Origin: Neoechinorhynchus agilis
Lineage: Eukaryota > Acanthocephala
Assembly: GCA_051530055.1 (NCBI GenBank)
Contig: CM121342.1
Location: 4,650,001-4,714,000 of the forward strand
Length of the DNA: 64,000 nucleotides
Direction: 5' to 3'
Position numbers and translations under genes: made by a program. Below, piece by piece: positions 22,789 through 34,709 of this stretch (position 1 is its first letter; each line of letters begins with the position of its first letter). The notes beneath the pieces are model-generated. The model had not been told where the DNA came from. It did not search any database and saw only the letters and a list, made by a program, of their open reading frames with translations.

Positions 22789-23512
22789 TTACAAGGAGAC
22801 GACAAGTACGGCTAAACTGGCGGTAATGGTCGCAAACATGTTAAAAGTGTTTTGGTTTGCAAAGGAACAATAACGTTTATAGTTAAACTTCGTTTTTAGA
22901 ACATTGTATACGAAGTTATCAATAATGTTTCCTGGTGGACTATATCTTGCGACAACATAAAAACTTGTCTTTGGATGTCCTCTTACACTCTCCACTCGTT
23001 TACTAACTCCGATACCTATCATCCTGGACGATTTCCATATAAGTTGAGTAAAATGTAAGACTTGAACGCGGGACACATGCTCTCGCTTATAGCTATAATC
23101 TCTAATCTCACAATACCAACTCTTACCAATGACCGACTCTCTTTTCGTAACAAGAGACTCGATCATTTTTACACGCTGAATCACTATGGTTCCTGAAATC
23201 CGAATCAGCTACTTGTTCAGGTACGTTGTAGATCGATGAGTAATAAAGGTTTTCCCCTTGACCTAAATCGCGAAGATTAGAAGCATGTTCGAGCCGGCCG
23301 ATTTTAGCAAGTTGCATGGCATAACTCTTAGCATGCACGTTCAATTGGTCGTCCATGGTCAATGGCGGTGCGTTGTGTTCATTTCGAAGCTTATTATGGC
23401 ATTTCAATACACTCTTCAATATTACAGCATTGAATTTGCTAGGAAGCCCAGTCACACTGATGCCCGAAACACCATTGATTAAGAAGGAGAAGAAGAGTAC
23501 ATTAGGTAACAT
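22789..23512 (-). CDS. CAP/SCP-domain protein (venom-allergen-like), possibly GPI-anchored
   Basis: Exon 1 (23512 to about 23213) starts with a signal peptide (MLPNVLFFSFLINGVSG). It then has the CAP N-terminal helix (HNKLRNEHNAPPLTMDDQL, including a CAP histidine) and GENLYYSS. A 37-base intron (or 49 if the earlier donor is used) joins exon 2 (23175-22789). Exon 2 carries SWYCEIRDYSY, the CAP1 motif HFTQLIWKSSRMIGIG and a CAP2-like YVVARYSPPGN. The C-terminus is a hydrophobic stretch (FATITASLAVLVVSL) with no charge after it, as in GPI-anchor signals, which is uncommon for this family. CAP proteins are usually secreted and bind sterols or other lipids. Confidence 0.88.
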
Positions 23513-23740
23513 GACAATATTTATTTAGTAAGATTTTAAACCATGAAACGATGTTCCTAAGCAACCATCACGTATTTTTCACAGTTGTTGCAACTTTAAA
23601 TGTCACTGGCTAGAAGAGTGATCGCTTTTTTTATCTTATACCAAAGTTCCGACCGATTTATGTGTCTTACAAAGTTGAAATGCCCTTTTTAAAAAATACT
23701 GCACAATATTTATTGGTTCTGCTCACTTGCGACTTCACGC

Positions 23741-24810
23741 TCAGAACGTCTTGTTAGGATAATTAGCGATAATGTTGCTGTTGTAGATAAACAATGGTAA
23801 TTTTGTGAGCACTTTTTGATTTCCAAGTTTTATTCCTCCAACGAGCTTATATGTTACCGAAAAGTAATTGGTTCCGCTGTACTTTTTCTCCGTCTGAAAA
23901 GAAGGTGGCGCCAATGGTTCTTGAATGGCTATCGTGCTTGTAAAACAGTTACTTGTGTTTCCTTTGCTTCTTTTCTGGTTCTTTAGCCTATGACTTACCA
24001 TTTTTTTAAATTTTGCACTGCCGTATCGAATTTGCCTTTCTATGACCACGAACAGTTTAACTTCATGCGAATCCGACTTTTTCAATTCGTAACTGAGTCT
24101 AAATGGGATTTGTTCTCCAATTCCAATCACAGCGCACCGATTTTCCAATTGAAGAATAATCATGCCATTTTCAAAGACAGCTTTACTACTGTCGCTTAAA
24201 TACTTTTCACTTAGACTTTGGACGTGAGGAATGCCAATGTTTGGCAGAATGACTATAGTGGTCGGTTTGAACGCAATTTCCATCAAGTTATCCACACAGC
24301 TCCCTTGAAGGTGAAGTTTGTATTTGATCGAAATATCATCTGTTACTACTGATGGTTCCACATCCTCCGGAATTTGTAGACTAAAGAAGAAACTGTTGCT
24401 TCCTGGTGAGAGATCTTCGTCTTCTTCAATTACGTTTGTTGACCACTCTCGTACTTGAGCGTTCAATCTTATTCTCGCGAAAAAGTAGGGTTTTTTCACA
24501 AAGGTTGTTGGTCCCTTTACCTTAAACTTCAAACTCAGTAAATTCCGTCTGCATGAATGCTCTCCTATTGATTGAACGCTCAGTCTAAATTGACTTTAAA
24601 TGTTTGTCTTCTATTGCGCCTCAACGCTACATCCTCAACTAACTTTGTATAGGAGAGTTTGCCTCTGATTGTCAATGTTAGCCAATGTAACCTTGTTGGT
24701 TTCTTAAGATTGACATTCGCATATCCGACAACACGTTCTCCACTGAAGTAAGTCTTATCAGGCTGGAAAAGAGTTAGTTCGCTATCATTGAAAGATGTTG
24801 AGTTCCCCAT
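23741..24810 (-). CDS. Alpha-arrestin (ARRDC-like)
   Basis: Exon 1 (24810-24595) encodes the arrestin N-domain opening: LTLFQPDKTYFSGERVVGYA and then HWLTLTIRGKLSYTK. A 68-base intron joins in phase to exon 2 (24526-23741), which continues with FFFSLQIPEDVEPS, DISIKYKLHLQG and the C-domain (IPFRLSYELKKSDSHEVKLF). It ends YNSNIIANYPNKTF, about 334 residues. The N-domain order and the 'P..Y..GE.V.G' motif are typical of alpha-arrestins, which act as adaptors for ubiquitin-dependent membrane-protein trafficking. I see no PPxY motif in the tail, so recruitment of NEDD4-type ligases may be absent. Confidence 0.85.
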
Positions 24811-25199
24811 TTAAAGCGTTCAACGTTCTTTAGCTCCTGTCTTAAATAAGAACTGTACATTCACCTTCATGCGCGTGATTACTGAAAGTTTCAATTGAGA
24901 CGAGTGCAAAAAGCGTGATGCTTGAACGAGTTTTTGTATAGTGGTACAAAGACGAAGAATCGTGAGTCAGTAAAGTGTTCAGGGGAACTGTTCCTTTACA
25001 CTCTCGTTCTTTTGAAAACGGACGAAATTCTGCGTGAAAGGCAATCAATAAATTAATGTCGCCGTCGGGTTTATCATCAGTTTATTTCGATGGTCCATTC
25101 AGTTGCGTAAAGGTTCCATTAATCTCTATCTTCTTTAACGCCTTCGATTCCTTGCAATATCATCCAAAGACCTTAAGTAGTTTTATAACAACGCCATCC

Positions 25200-27175
25200 T
25201 AATATCCAACCTTCTGCAATTTTTTCTTCTAAACTATTCAAAAAACTTAATACTTTTCACAAGAGACTTGAACTACTGCCCTTAGAAAAACATCTCTCTT
25301 TAATCTTTCAAAAGTACTCCTCTTCGATAACATTTTCCATCCTTTTAGTTGCTCCTTCTTCCCCAACCGCTCAATCCTCCAAATGCGAATTGATTCCGAG
25401 AAAAGAGTGGAATACAACAACCTTACCAATTTTATCAGCCTTCTGCAATTTTTCTTCTAATCTTTTCCAAGAACTCAATACTTTTCACAAGAGAGGCGCT
25501 CTAATCTTCTCCTCTGAAATCATAGAAAAACACCTCTCTCTCCTTTTAATCTTTCAAAAGTACTCAAAGATCTTTTATTCTCTTCCTGCTCTTCAATTTC
25601 TACCTCGCGTTTCTCCTTTTACTATCCTTTTATTTCCTCGCTAAAATCTCTACCTTCGCTCCTTCTTCCCCAACCGCTCAATCCTCCAAATGCGAATTGA
25701 TTCCGAGAAAAGAGTGGAATACAACAACCTTACCAATTTTATCAACCTTCTGCGATTTTTCTTCTAATCTTTTCCAAGAACTCAATACTTTTCACAAGAG
25801 AGATGCGTTCTAATCTTCTTCTCCGAAATCATAGAAAAACACCTCTCTCTCCCTTTAATCCTTCAAAAGTACTCAAAGATCTTTTATTCTCTTCCTGCTC
25901 TTCAATTTCTACCTCGCGTTTCTCCTTTTACTATCCTTTTATTTCCTCGCTAAAATCTCTACCTTCGCTCCTTCTTCCCCAACCGCTCAATCCTCCAAAT
26001 GCGAATTGATTCCGAGAAAAGTGGAATACAACAACCTTACCAATTTTATCAACCTTCTGCGATTTTTCTTCTAATCTTTTCCAAGAACTCAATACTTTTC
26101 ACAAGAGAGATGCGCTCTAATCTTCTCCTCCGAAATCATAGAAAAACACCTCTCTCTCCCTTTTAATCTTTCAAAAGTACTCAAAGATCTTTTATTCTCT
26201 TCCTGCTCTTCAATTTCTACCTCGCGTTTCTCCTTTTACTATCCTTTTATTTCCTCGCTAAAATCTCTACCTTCGCTCCTTCTTCCCCAACCGCTCAATC
26301 CTCCAAATGCGAATTGATTCCGAGAAAAGAGTGGAATACAACAACCTTACCAATTTTATCAACCTTCTGCGATTTTTCTTCTAATCTTTTCCAAGAACTC
26401 AATACTTTTCACAAGAGAGGCGCTCTAATCTTCTCCTCCGAAATCATAGAAAAACACCTCTCTCTCCTTTTAATCTTTCAAAAGTACTCAAAGATCTTTT
26501 ATTCTCTTCCTGCTCTTCAATTTCTACCTCGCGTTTCTCCTTTTACTATCCTTTTATTTCCTCGCTAAAATCTCTACCTTCGCTCCTTCTTCCCCAACCG
26601 CTCAATCCTCCAAATGCGAATTGATTCCGAGAAAAGAGTGGAATACAACAACCTTACCAATTTTATCAACCTTCTGCGATTTTTCTTCTAATCTTTTCCA
26701 AGAACTCAATACTTTTCACAAGAGAGATGCGTTCTAATCTTCTTCTCCGAAATCATAGAAAAACACCTCTCTCTCCCTTTAATCCTTCAAAAGTACTCAA
26801 AGATCTTTTATTCTCTTCCTGCTCTTCAATTTCTACCTCGCGTTTCTCCTTTTACTATCCTTTTATTTCCTCGCTAAAATCTCTACCTTCGCTCCTTCTT
26901 CCCCAACCGCTCAATCCTCCAAATGCGAATTGATTCCGAGAAACCAATTTTATCACTTCTGCATTTTCTTCTAATCTTTTCCAGAACTAATACTTTTCAC
27001 AAGAGAGGCGTACCAATTTTATCAACCTTCTGCAATTTTTCTTCTAATCTTTTCCAAGAACTCAATACTTTTCACAAGAGAGATGCGCTCTAATCTTCTC
27101 CTCCGAAATCATAGAAAAACACCTCTCTCTCTCCCTTTAATCCTTCAAAAGTACTCAAAGATCTTTTATTCTCTG
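25200..27175. repeat. 308-bp pyrimidine-rich satellite (about 6 copies)
   Basis: AAATGCGAATTGATTCCGAG recurs at 25381, 25688, 25997, 26305, 26612 and 26921, a 307-309-base period. The plus strand is strongly C+T rich (for example CACCTCTCTCTCC). Copies three apart are almost identical, so a ~924-base trimer is the larger unit. The first and last copies are degenerate. Open frames on the plus strand are repeated shadows. Confidence 0.93.
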
Positions 27176-27602
27176 TTAAATATTCTAGCAATATTCAGTA
27201 AGATTGTAACGATGAAGTTCAATGTTGTTAAATATCTTTACGAAAAAATTGATCAATGAATCGATCTTTTTAAGGCTTGCAAAGTCTCCATTTTAACTTA
27301 GATCAAAAGACAGCGCCCGGTCGCTCATGCAAAGTTTTTCCCATTCTCATTGCGCTTAAAGCTGTCGTTTTAACTCTTAATTTTAATTTTTATGTGAAAT
27401 ATAAGCGCACATAATTAAAAAGTCTTTGTGGTTTCAGACCTTAATTATAATCTTCTTCTTAAAATACAATATCAATCGGAAGTATTATCTTAATTACGAA
27501 CTTTTCCTTTTTTTAATGCGAAAAGATTGTGTATTTGACTTTTTCAAGAACCTATAAATCTCGTTCTTAAAACGAATTCCATTTTTTGGCATTAAGTGCA
27601 AT
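27176..27602. other. Spacer, no gene seen
   Basis: AT-rich DNA after the satellite with no supported feature. Confidence 0.35.
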
Positions 27603-27910
27603 TCAAATGGATATTTCACCTTTTATTCGGGGTCTATGATGTTTTATGCATTTTCGAAAGGATCCGACTAACTTGGAGCTCACAGCTTGAAACGCCTTAT
27701 GGACAAACGTTAAAAGCTTTTTTAAAAGGCCATTTCGGCAATCAGCGGGGGAGCAAGTAAACATCGTTTTGCTCATCCATTTAAAGTATTCGCACACCAT
27801 TGCTTAAGAATTTAAACTAAATGTCGATTGTGTGATTGCAGAATTTAAATCGTTACAAGTCTACACTCGAGCGGTAAATGATTTCTTTTCGATAAAAAAG
27901 ACATTGTTCG
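27603..27910 (-). CDS. Possible exons of a small basic protein related to the 9.8-10.1 kb locus
   Basis: A minus-strand frame of 65 codons (MVCEYFKWMSKTMFTCSPAD...) follows, across an apparent intron, a short stretch near 27865-27910. That stretch reads NVFFIEKKSFTARV and matches NVFLIKKKSFTAGV at 10030-10075 in sequence and frame. Flanking non-coding DNA is also similar (ATAGACTTNTAACCATAATAAT). This may be a small duplicated gene or remnants of one. Function unknown. Confidence 0.3.
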
Positions 27911-28143
27911 AAACTGATGATGATGATGATGATGAACAAGAGGTTCGCAGAACATTTTAAGAATCGAAAAGATAGACTTGTAACCATAATAATTCTAATC
28001 GAGATTATGCACATGAGTCTATATAATATTTTTTAATTTCCTTTAATTTACCTTTTATATTATTAAGCTCCATGGAGGTTCATTAAGCCATAACAAATTT
28101 CCTGTTTTTCTAAGTGCACAACGAATGGCTCCCGCAGAGCGAA

Positions 28144-28148
28144 CCAAT
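28144..28148 (+). promoter_or_regulatory. CCAAT box
   Basis: CCAATCAG lies ~105 bases upstream of the ATG at 28254, in a locally GC-rich stretch, the expected place for a promoter element. Confidence 0.3.
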
Positions 28149-28253
28149 CAGCATGCGCCATTTTACACCGCTGGAACTTTCTAGTTGGTAGATCAGAAGT
28201 TAACTCGTGTTTACCATTTAACTGTCGTAACGTCGCAACTAAACTCTGTCAAA

Positions 28254-28640
28254 ATGCATTCATTTACAAGTGAACCAAGATCTTTTGTTGGACAGCTAGA
28301 CAACCAGGTCGAGTCATGCAAGCAAGTTCTCAAGCTACCACCGTTAGAGGATACATTTCATAGTTCGATATTTGAGGATTCGGACTACGATATAAAGCCA
28401 AATCGAAGTTATTCGTTGACGAACGACGATGAATTCCTAAGATGGGAAAAAGAAAGACAATTTGACATCGCCGTAAGTCAGCCATTGTTTTTGGAATGCA
28501 AGACGGACTGCCAAGTCGAATCAGATACGTATAAAACTGATCATCCTACTATTGAGCAACTAGATGAGCTTTTATTTGCTCAAGTGGACTGCATCAATAA
28601 ACTCATCAACGGAAATCAAACCTTTTTAGGATATTTTTAA
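28254..28640 (+). CDS. Small acidic protein, unidentified
   Basis: Single exon, 128 residues, starting MHSFTSEPRSFVGQLDNQVE at an ATG in a good context (TCAAAATG). The chain is hydrophilic and acidic, with no signal peptide or transmembrane segment. It has FEDSDYDIKPN in the middle and a predicted helix at the end (TIEQLDELLFAQVDCINKLI). It looks like a cytosolic adaptor or a nuclear protein, but no family could be named. AATAAA follows at 28896-28901. Confidence 0.55.
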   Translation: MHSFTSEPRSFVGQLDNQVESCKQVLKLPPLEDTFHSSIFEDSDYDIKPNRSYSLTNDDEFLRWEKERQFDIAVSQPLFLECKTDCQVESDTYKTDHPTIEQLDELLFAQVDCINKLINGNQTFLGYF

Positions 28641-28649
28641 ACTGAAATT

Positions 28650-29700
28650 CGGTGAGTTTTTGAAAAATTAAGACTCAAATACTCTAAGGTAAGTGCAACT
28701 AATAATATAACACGTCAACTATTTAGATATTTTTTTCATTTTGTGAAATTTTATGAAGACTTTAGGAAGTTTAGAATCAAGTTCATTCAACGATGTCGGG
28801 AATTTTAGATCTATTGTTTAGAAAATCTATCGATGTTGCATACAAAATAGAAGGAAAAGTATAAAAAGGATTTTGCTTTGCATGCTTATTTGTTTAATAA
28901 AATGAATGCGCTTATTTTATCTTGGAGGAACGTTATTTAATAATTCGGAAATAATTACCACTTGGTCATAAGTGTCCGTTTCATTAAAAAAAACCCACAT
29001 AATATCTTGATCATTTTTAACATTTCATGAGACTAAATTAAAAATCATTGTCCCACTAAACAATTATTTGGACAATTCGTTGACGATTGAACCCTGGATT
29101 TTATTCGAGTAATTTCTTTTGTAAATAATCCATGATAAAAAAAGAGAATGTTTGTGTCACCACTACATACTAACGAAACAAATCAATAGATTTTTTTACA
29201 GTGTCAATTCGGAGGGTCGGTACTGGCCCTCCTCGTGAAGGACTTGGGGAAACGAATTTACGCAGCGACTCGAGAAAAAAAATGTTTTGTTAAATAATAT
29301 TATTGAAAAAATCACAAAAAAAGAATATTCGCACGTTTTTATTTGAATCTTTGTAAACGGCATTAAGTCAAGAAAACGTTTGCAAAATAACGGTTAGACC
29401 TTTTTTGAAAAATTTCGAGCACAAAATTATCCATGAAACGTCTTTGTTCCTTTGAAGTTTACAAATTAATGCGATTGATTTGTTTAAAGGATAAATGGAG
29501 ATTATTAGTGAATCAGCACAATGCTTTGAATTAAGAAAACAAAATTGTTTCTCGTGAGTTTTGTTCGATTTGTGTGGTATCCGAATCCGCAGTATTATTT
29601 CGTCGTAACTTAATCGACATTTACCTGCTGTATCCCATAATTCACATTGCCTTTATTTAAGTAAAAACCTTCTTTATTTCATAAATGTTCAAACCGATCA
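28650..29700. other. AT-rich spacer
   Basis: Contains the presumed 3' untranslated region and poly(A) signal (28896) of the preceding gene. Otherwise no gene or repeat seen. Confidence 0.35.
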
Positions 29701-29707
29701 CATATTT

Positions 29708-30175
29708 TTAAAGATTATCAGGACTCGACTGATGTAAGTCGTCTTCAGCCGTTGCTCGGGTTTCATTATCCAAATCATTTGCAACTTCAATCAGATTCTC
29801 AATTTTTTGGTATTTGCCGCTTATCTCTCGTTCACGCGCCTTAAAGACATCCTCGACAACTTTCTCAAACATGTCGGCCCTTTTTCGAACTCTATCAATA
29901 TTTGATTTGAGCGTCTCTGTATTTTCCATGAAGGGCTTTGTCGTTATAGCTGTAGCATTCTCAGTTCGGCCGACAAGCATAACCAATTGCATTTTCACTT
30001 TCTCAGCTAATTTAAGAGTTTCGTCGTACAAATGAACGGCATCGTCGGAGTTACTTGTCGCGATTTTTTTACATACATCGAAAATAATACTCAGATGATC
30101 CTCGAGCATTTGAATTTCATTCGTTGTGCGAAGAACAGCTTTCAATGCACTCGTTAGTTTGTTTAAATCATTCAT
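29708..30175 (-). CDS. Coiled-coil protein, unidentified
   Basis: Intact 155-residue frame starting MNDLNKLTSALKAVLRTTNE. Almost entirely helical and charged, without proline or cysteine clusters. Heptad-like runs occur in LYDETLKLAEKVKMQLVMLV and IDRVRKRADMFEKVVEDVFK, and the tail is acidic (TAEDDLHQSSPDNL). Size and composition suit a small subunit of a cytosolic complex (for example BLOC/BORC, Mediator or kinetochore type). There is no specific signature, so I leave it unnamed. Confidence 0.6.
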   Translation of the reverse strand: MNDLNKLTSALKAVLRTTNEIQMLEDHLSIIFDVCKKIATSNSDDAVHLYDETLKLAEKVKMQLVMLVGRTENATAITTKPFMENTETLKSNIDRVRKRADMFEKVVEDVFKAREREISGKYQKIENLIEVANDLDNETRATAEDDLHQSSPDNL

Positions 30176-30860
30176 ACAGTTTTCAATATAATGAACCTAT
30201 GGATGTGAGTAGTAATAAGACGTTTATTTGTTAGTTAACAAAGAAAAAGACCAATGTTCTCGTTTGGGTCCCCATAAAAACTCGGGTTCAGATTTGTTCA
30301 ATGAATGAGGTTGTTGATTTTGGTCATTACAGGCCATGATATTCGAGAGAAGATTGAAAAAGGATAGGAAGGAGGTGCGAAGTTCTGGGAAGGATGAAAT
30401 GAATTGGGATTACGTTAGTTCGTTTCGGATGAGGTTATCCGAGAGGATTGGACTGCGAAATATGGGCGTTTTGATTGTTTGTAAGATTCCGACACCATGA
30501 GATATTTTAAAAGAAGTAGGATTTTGGCAGGTCAAAGTTTGATACATGGCTGATCCTCTTTTTTTCTGGACCTTTTTTATTTATGTAATTTCGATACCTA
30601 ACAACCATTTTATTGATTAAGAATTCGATAATAAAAGTCACAACCTTATCGGATTAACTAAATCATTTCAATTTTTCGTGAAAAAAACAAATTAAGAACT
30701 ACCATAATTACTCGATTTTGAATGGTCAGTGAAACTTTTAAGCCATTAGAAAACCTACCATTTCTTTTTTAACTTCTTCAACATCCTCGCAATTAAATTG
30801 ATGATCAGTGTTTACTTTTAAAAGTTCTTCGTAAAGAATGGATCCCCCTAATGATGAAGA

Positions 30861-31472
30861 TTATCGTTCGTTATCCAGATAACCATCATCCAAAAATACA
30901 AGTTCGGTAACGCACTGATTTCGAATTGCGACCAATTCACATGACTTCGCCAAATTTCCACCGCAAGCCAAGCTTCTTATACATTCCTCTGTGAGTTTTT
31001 TTACAAGATAAATTAGCATAGAGATGAAAGGATATAATCCTACCGAGCACATTGATACAGTTAAGCATGCAAAGTTCATTTCGGTATTTATGTCTTTGTT
31101 TCTTAATGATTTTCACTGTAGTCAAGAATCGATCCAATGTTTCGTTCACTTCATCTTTACTCATTTCCTTTTCGCTTAGAGCATTAATATTATCCACACT
31201 GTGGCAATCGAGATGCGATTTCTTAGACGATAAACCACTTTCCCTCACTTCTTCTTTTTTTTCGAACAAAAGAGCCAAAACGCTTTTGGTCTCCTTGTGC
31301 TTATAAATGGAGTCGAACGCCGAACTTGGCTGCATGCGACAAAGTCTGATAGAGCGTTTTTAAAAGAAGATAAGACTTTTACCTTTTTAAGTCGAAGATA
31401 TCTGGGCAACAAATCATCGTGCTCACACAATGCTTCCTTTGATTCATAGATAACGTCTACTTGATCTCTCAT
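30861..31472 (-). CDS. Three-exon helical protein, unidentified
   Basis: Exons 31472-31383, 31329-31044 and 30988-30861 join in phase through GT-AG introns of 53 and 55 bases to give 167 residues (MRDQVDVIYESKEALCEHDD...). The middle is lysine/glutamate-rich (LSEKEMSKDEVNETLDRFLT). The last exon is cysteine-containing (EECIRSLACGGNLAKSCELV) and ends in acidic residues. No signal peptide. The clean splicing supports a real gene; I cannot name its family. Confidence 0.6.
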
Positions 31473-31834
31473 TTACGATCTGGATCTTAACAATTAAAAT
31501 CAAGTCTACATTGTTGCTAGGAAGCGAGTATGCAACTCTTTCCTGAGGAAAAATGATTTTTTCGAGGCAAAAATAACATTTTCTACTTTATTTACAATGA
31601 ATTTTAGTGGCTTCAAAAAGGAAACAAACCAAAATTAGTTTTTAAGAATACGACATATTGAGAATTCAAAATTAATTTCCTTTCGTCCTTTGATTCAAAC
31701 GCGCCTCAGAGATATTGATCTCACCAACATACCCAATTTTAACAAAATGGATCTACAGACAAGTGAAAATCTACTTATAATTTCATGAATAATCATCTCT
31801 TTTTCCGAATAAACAGTGTCACATCACAGTTTTT

Positions 31835-32645
31835 ATATTAGAAACATTTTTTGCTTTCAAACTCATTTTGTAAATTTGTCTTTTTTATTCATTAAGGAAT
31901 GAGTTTTAAATATTCACTCAACGTTCTTAAAAAACTATAGTTTTTATATTAAAAATTTTTGCTTTCAAACTCATTTTGTAAAATTGTCTTTTTTATTCAT
32001 TAAGGAATATCTCGAATGAGTTTTAAATATTCACTCAACGTTCTTAAAAAACTACATTTTTTATATTAGAAACATTTTTTGCTTTCAAACTCATTTTGTA
32101 AAATTGTCTTTTTTATTCATTAAGGAATATCTCGAATGAGTTTTAAATATTCCCTCAACGTTCTTAAAAAACTATAGTTTTTATATTAGAAACATTTTTT
32201 GCTTTCAAACTCATTTTGTAAAATTGTCTTTTTTATTCATTAAGGAATATCTCGAATGAGTTTTAAATATTCACTCAACGTTCTTCAAAAACTATAGTTT
32301 TTATATTAAAATTTTTTGCTTTCAAACTCATTTTGTAAATTTGTCTTTTTTATTCATTAAGGAATGAGTTTTAAATATTCTCTCAACGTTCTTCAAAAAC
32401 TATAGTTTTTATATTAGAAACATTTTTTGCTTTCAAACTCATTTTGTAAAATTGTCTTTTTTATTCATTAAGGAATATCTCGAATGAGTTTTAAATATTC
32501 TCTCAACGTTCTTCAAAAACTACATTTTTTATATTAGAAACATTTTTTGCTTTCAAACTCATTTTGTAAAATTGTCTTTTTTATTCATTAAGGAATATCT
32601 CGAATGAGCTTTTAATATTCCCTCAATGTTCTTTAAGAACTATAA
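31835..32645. repeat. ~120-bp satellite (7 copies)
   Basis: TGCTTTCAAACTCATTTTGT recurs at 31852, 31960, 32080, 32200, 32317, 32428 and 32548. Units are 108-120 bases; the short ones share loss of ATATCTCGA and of part of the TTAGAAACATT stretch. Non-coding. Confidence 0.93.
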
Positions 32646-32975
32646 CTGGATTACTTTAATGGTACTTTGAACACTTTAAAAAGTAAGACTTTCTTAAAAA
32701 TCCAACATTTTTATCTGAAAAAAAAGCGACATTTTGATCATTATACACATTGACGTTTAGGACAATTCATTAAAGGATCTTCTTCTAATTGAACGAGAAT
32801 AATAAATCGATCTGAGAGGTTGATACCTGGATTTTGTGAAGACTTTTTTCTGCGTTTTTTTCGTCGATTCTGGCACACTGGAGGATATTAGATCTGTAAA
32901 GCATTACGAGGTGCAAAGTAGATAACGTTGAAGCATAACAGAACTTCCTTACTGATGTAAGCGTCTCTGAGACTA

Positions 32976-33473
32976 ATGAGCAGCAGCGGCAGCATGAGAA
33001 TCGATGGAGTAAACGTAACATCTTCGAATCAACGGATTGTAGTATTGGCTACACTGATCGGAGCGGCTCCCATGTTATTATTGACGGTTCTCTTTTTAGC
33101 AGTTTGTGGTATAATAGTAACATTTGAAAAAGTCAATGAGCATCGAAAGCATAAAAGTATGCTTTTAAAAGCTATCGTTCTCAATTAAGTGGGTTTTGAG
33201 AGAATATTAGCGAAAATGACAGAAGGTGTACCTACGAGAAGGCAACGAATGTCATCGCCTTTAAACGAACTAGTTCCGGAACCATTACAACTTGAAGTTC
33301 TATCTACCGTGAGGATAATCCCTGCCAGAACATATAGTGAACAACAAATTCAGCATGATTCCGATCAAAGTAGTCTACATACAGTCATAAGTTTCTCAGC
33401 TGACGATGCTCAAGAAATCGAAATGATCAAGTTAGCCATCGAAGATGCAATGCCGGAGGAATACTTTAAATAG
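32976..33473 (+). CDS. Single-pass membrane protein, unidentified
   Basis: Exon 1 (32976-33156) encodes MSSSGSMRIDGVNVTSSNQR and then one strong transmembrane helix (IVVLATLIGAAPMLLLTVLF). A 33-base intron (GTATGC...TTAAG, 33157-33189) joins in phase to exon 2 (33190-33473), for 154 residues in all. The cytosolic or lumenal tail is hydrophilic and ends in acidic residues (DDAQEIEMIKLAIEDAMPEE). The N-terminus has possible N-glycosylation sites (NVTSS), suggesting it faces outside. No family recognised. The intron is among the shortest in the window. Confidence 0.6.
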
Positions 33474-33895
33474 TCTTAACGTAATATGATAAATTATTTT
33501 AGATTAAAAGATTTCTTAGCAGCCATAAGGCTAATTCTTTGACGATTCATGTCATTTAACTTTTAGAAAACGTCTTTGTTCGAAAATTAGAGTTGAAACG
33601 TAATTTTCGGTGTTTGTCATTAAGACGATTTCCAAAAAAAACACGTTTGGAACTAGCAATGAGTCGATGGGCGAGAATTAAATTTTTTTAAATTAAATGA
33701 ATGCAATATGAAATCTAAGAAGTAAAAGCAACTCAATGTTTCTTTAATAGAAGTTTGCTAGGTCTAAAGCTTTAATTTCTGACAAACGAACGCTTGTATT
33801 AAACTTATTTGCACCAATATTATTACAACATTGAGAATTTTTATTCGAATGTTTTAAACTGTTGACGACCATTAATAAAAACCTTTAAATAAACT

Positions 33896-34705
33896 CAATT
33901 AACTATTAATGGCCAAATTATTACCTTCAGTATCCACACCTTTCTGTTTGTTGTTCGTTAAAAACGAAATAAACTTATAATTTTTTATTGTTTAGGTCGC
34001 TTTTCTACACCCGAGGATATAATTGAAAATCGACGACCAGTTTAAGATTATTTTTGGCAATTTTAAAAACAGCTGATAAAATTCGTATTCTGTTTCGCTT
34101 TCTCGTTGCATTCCACTTTGCTTTTCTATTTTTTGTTTCAAAAATTTATTTGTTTATTAGAACAACAATTAACTATTAATGGCCAAATTATTACCTTCAG
34201 TATCCACACCTTTCTGTTTGTTGTTCGTTAAAAACAAAATAAACTTATAATTTTTTATTGTTTAGGTCGCTTTTCTACACCCGAGGATATAATTGAAAAT
34301 CGACGACCAGTTTAAGATTATTTTTGGCAATTTTAAAAACAGCTGATAAAATTCGTATTCTGTTTCGCTTTCTCGTTGCATTCCACTTTGCTTTTCTATT
34401 TTTTGTTTCAAAAATTTATTTGTTTATTAGAACAACAATTAACTATTAATGGCCAAATTATTACCTTCAGTATCCACACCTTTCTGTTTGTTGTTCGTTA
34501 AAAACAAAATAAACTTATAATTTTTTATTGTTTAGGTCGCTTTTCTACACCCGAGGATATAATTGAAAATCGACGACCAGTTTAAGATTATTTTTGGCAA
34601 TTTTAAAAATAGCTGATAAAATTCGTATTCTGTTTCGCTTTCTCGTTGCATTCCACTTTGCTTTTCTATTTTTTGTTTCAAAAATTTATTTGTTTATTAG
34701 AACAT
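33896..34705. repeat. 270-bp repeat, three near-identical copies
   Basis: AACTATTAATGGCCAAATTA begins at 33901, 34171 and 34441. The three units differ at only a handful of positions, so the triplication is very recent, or this is an assembly-collapsed longer array. Non-coding. Confidence 0.93.
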
Positions 34706-34709
34706 CAAT

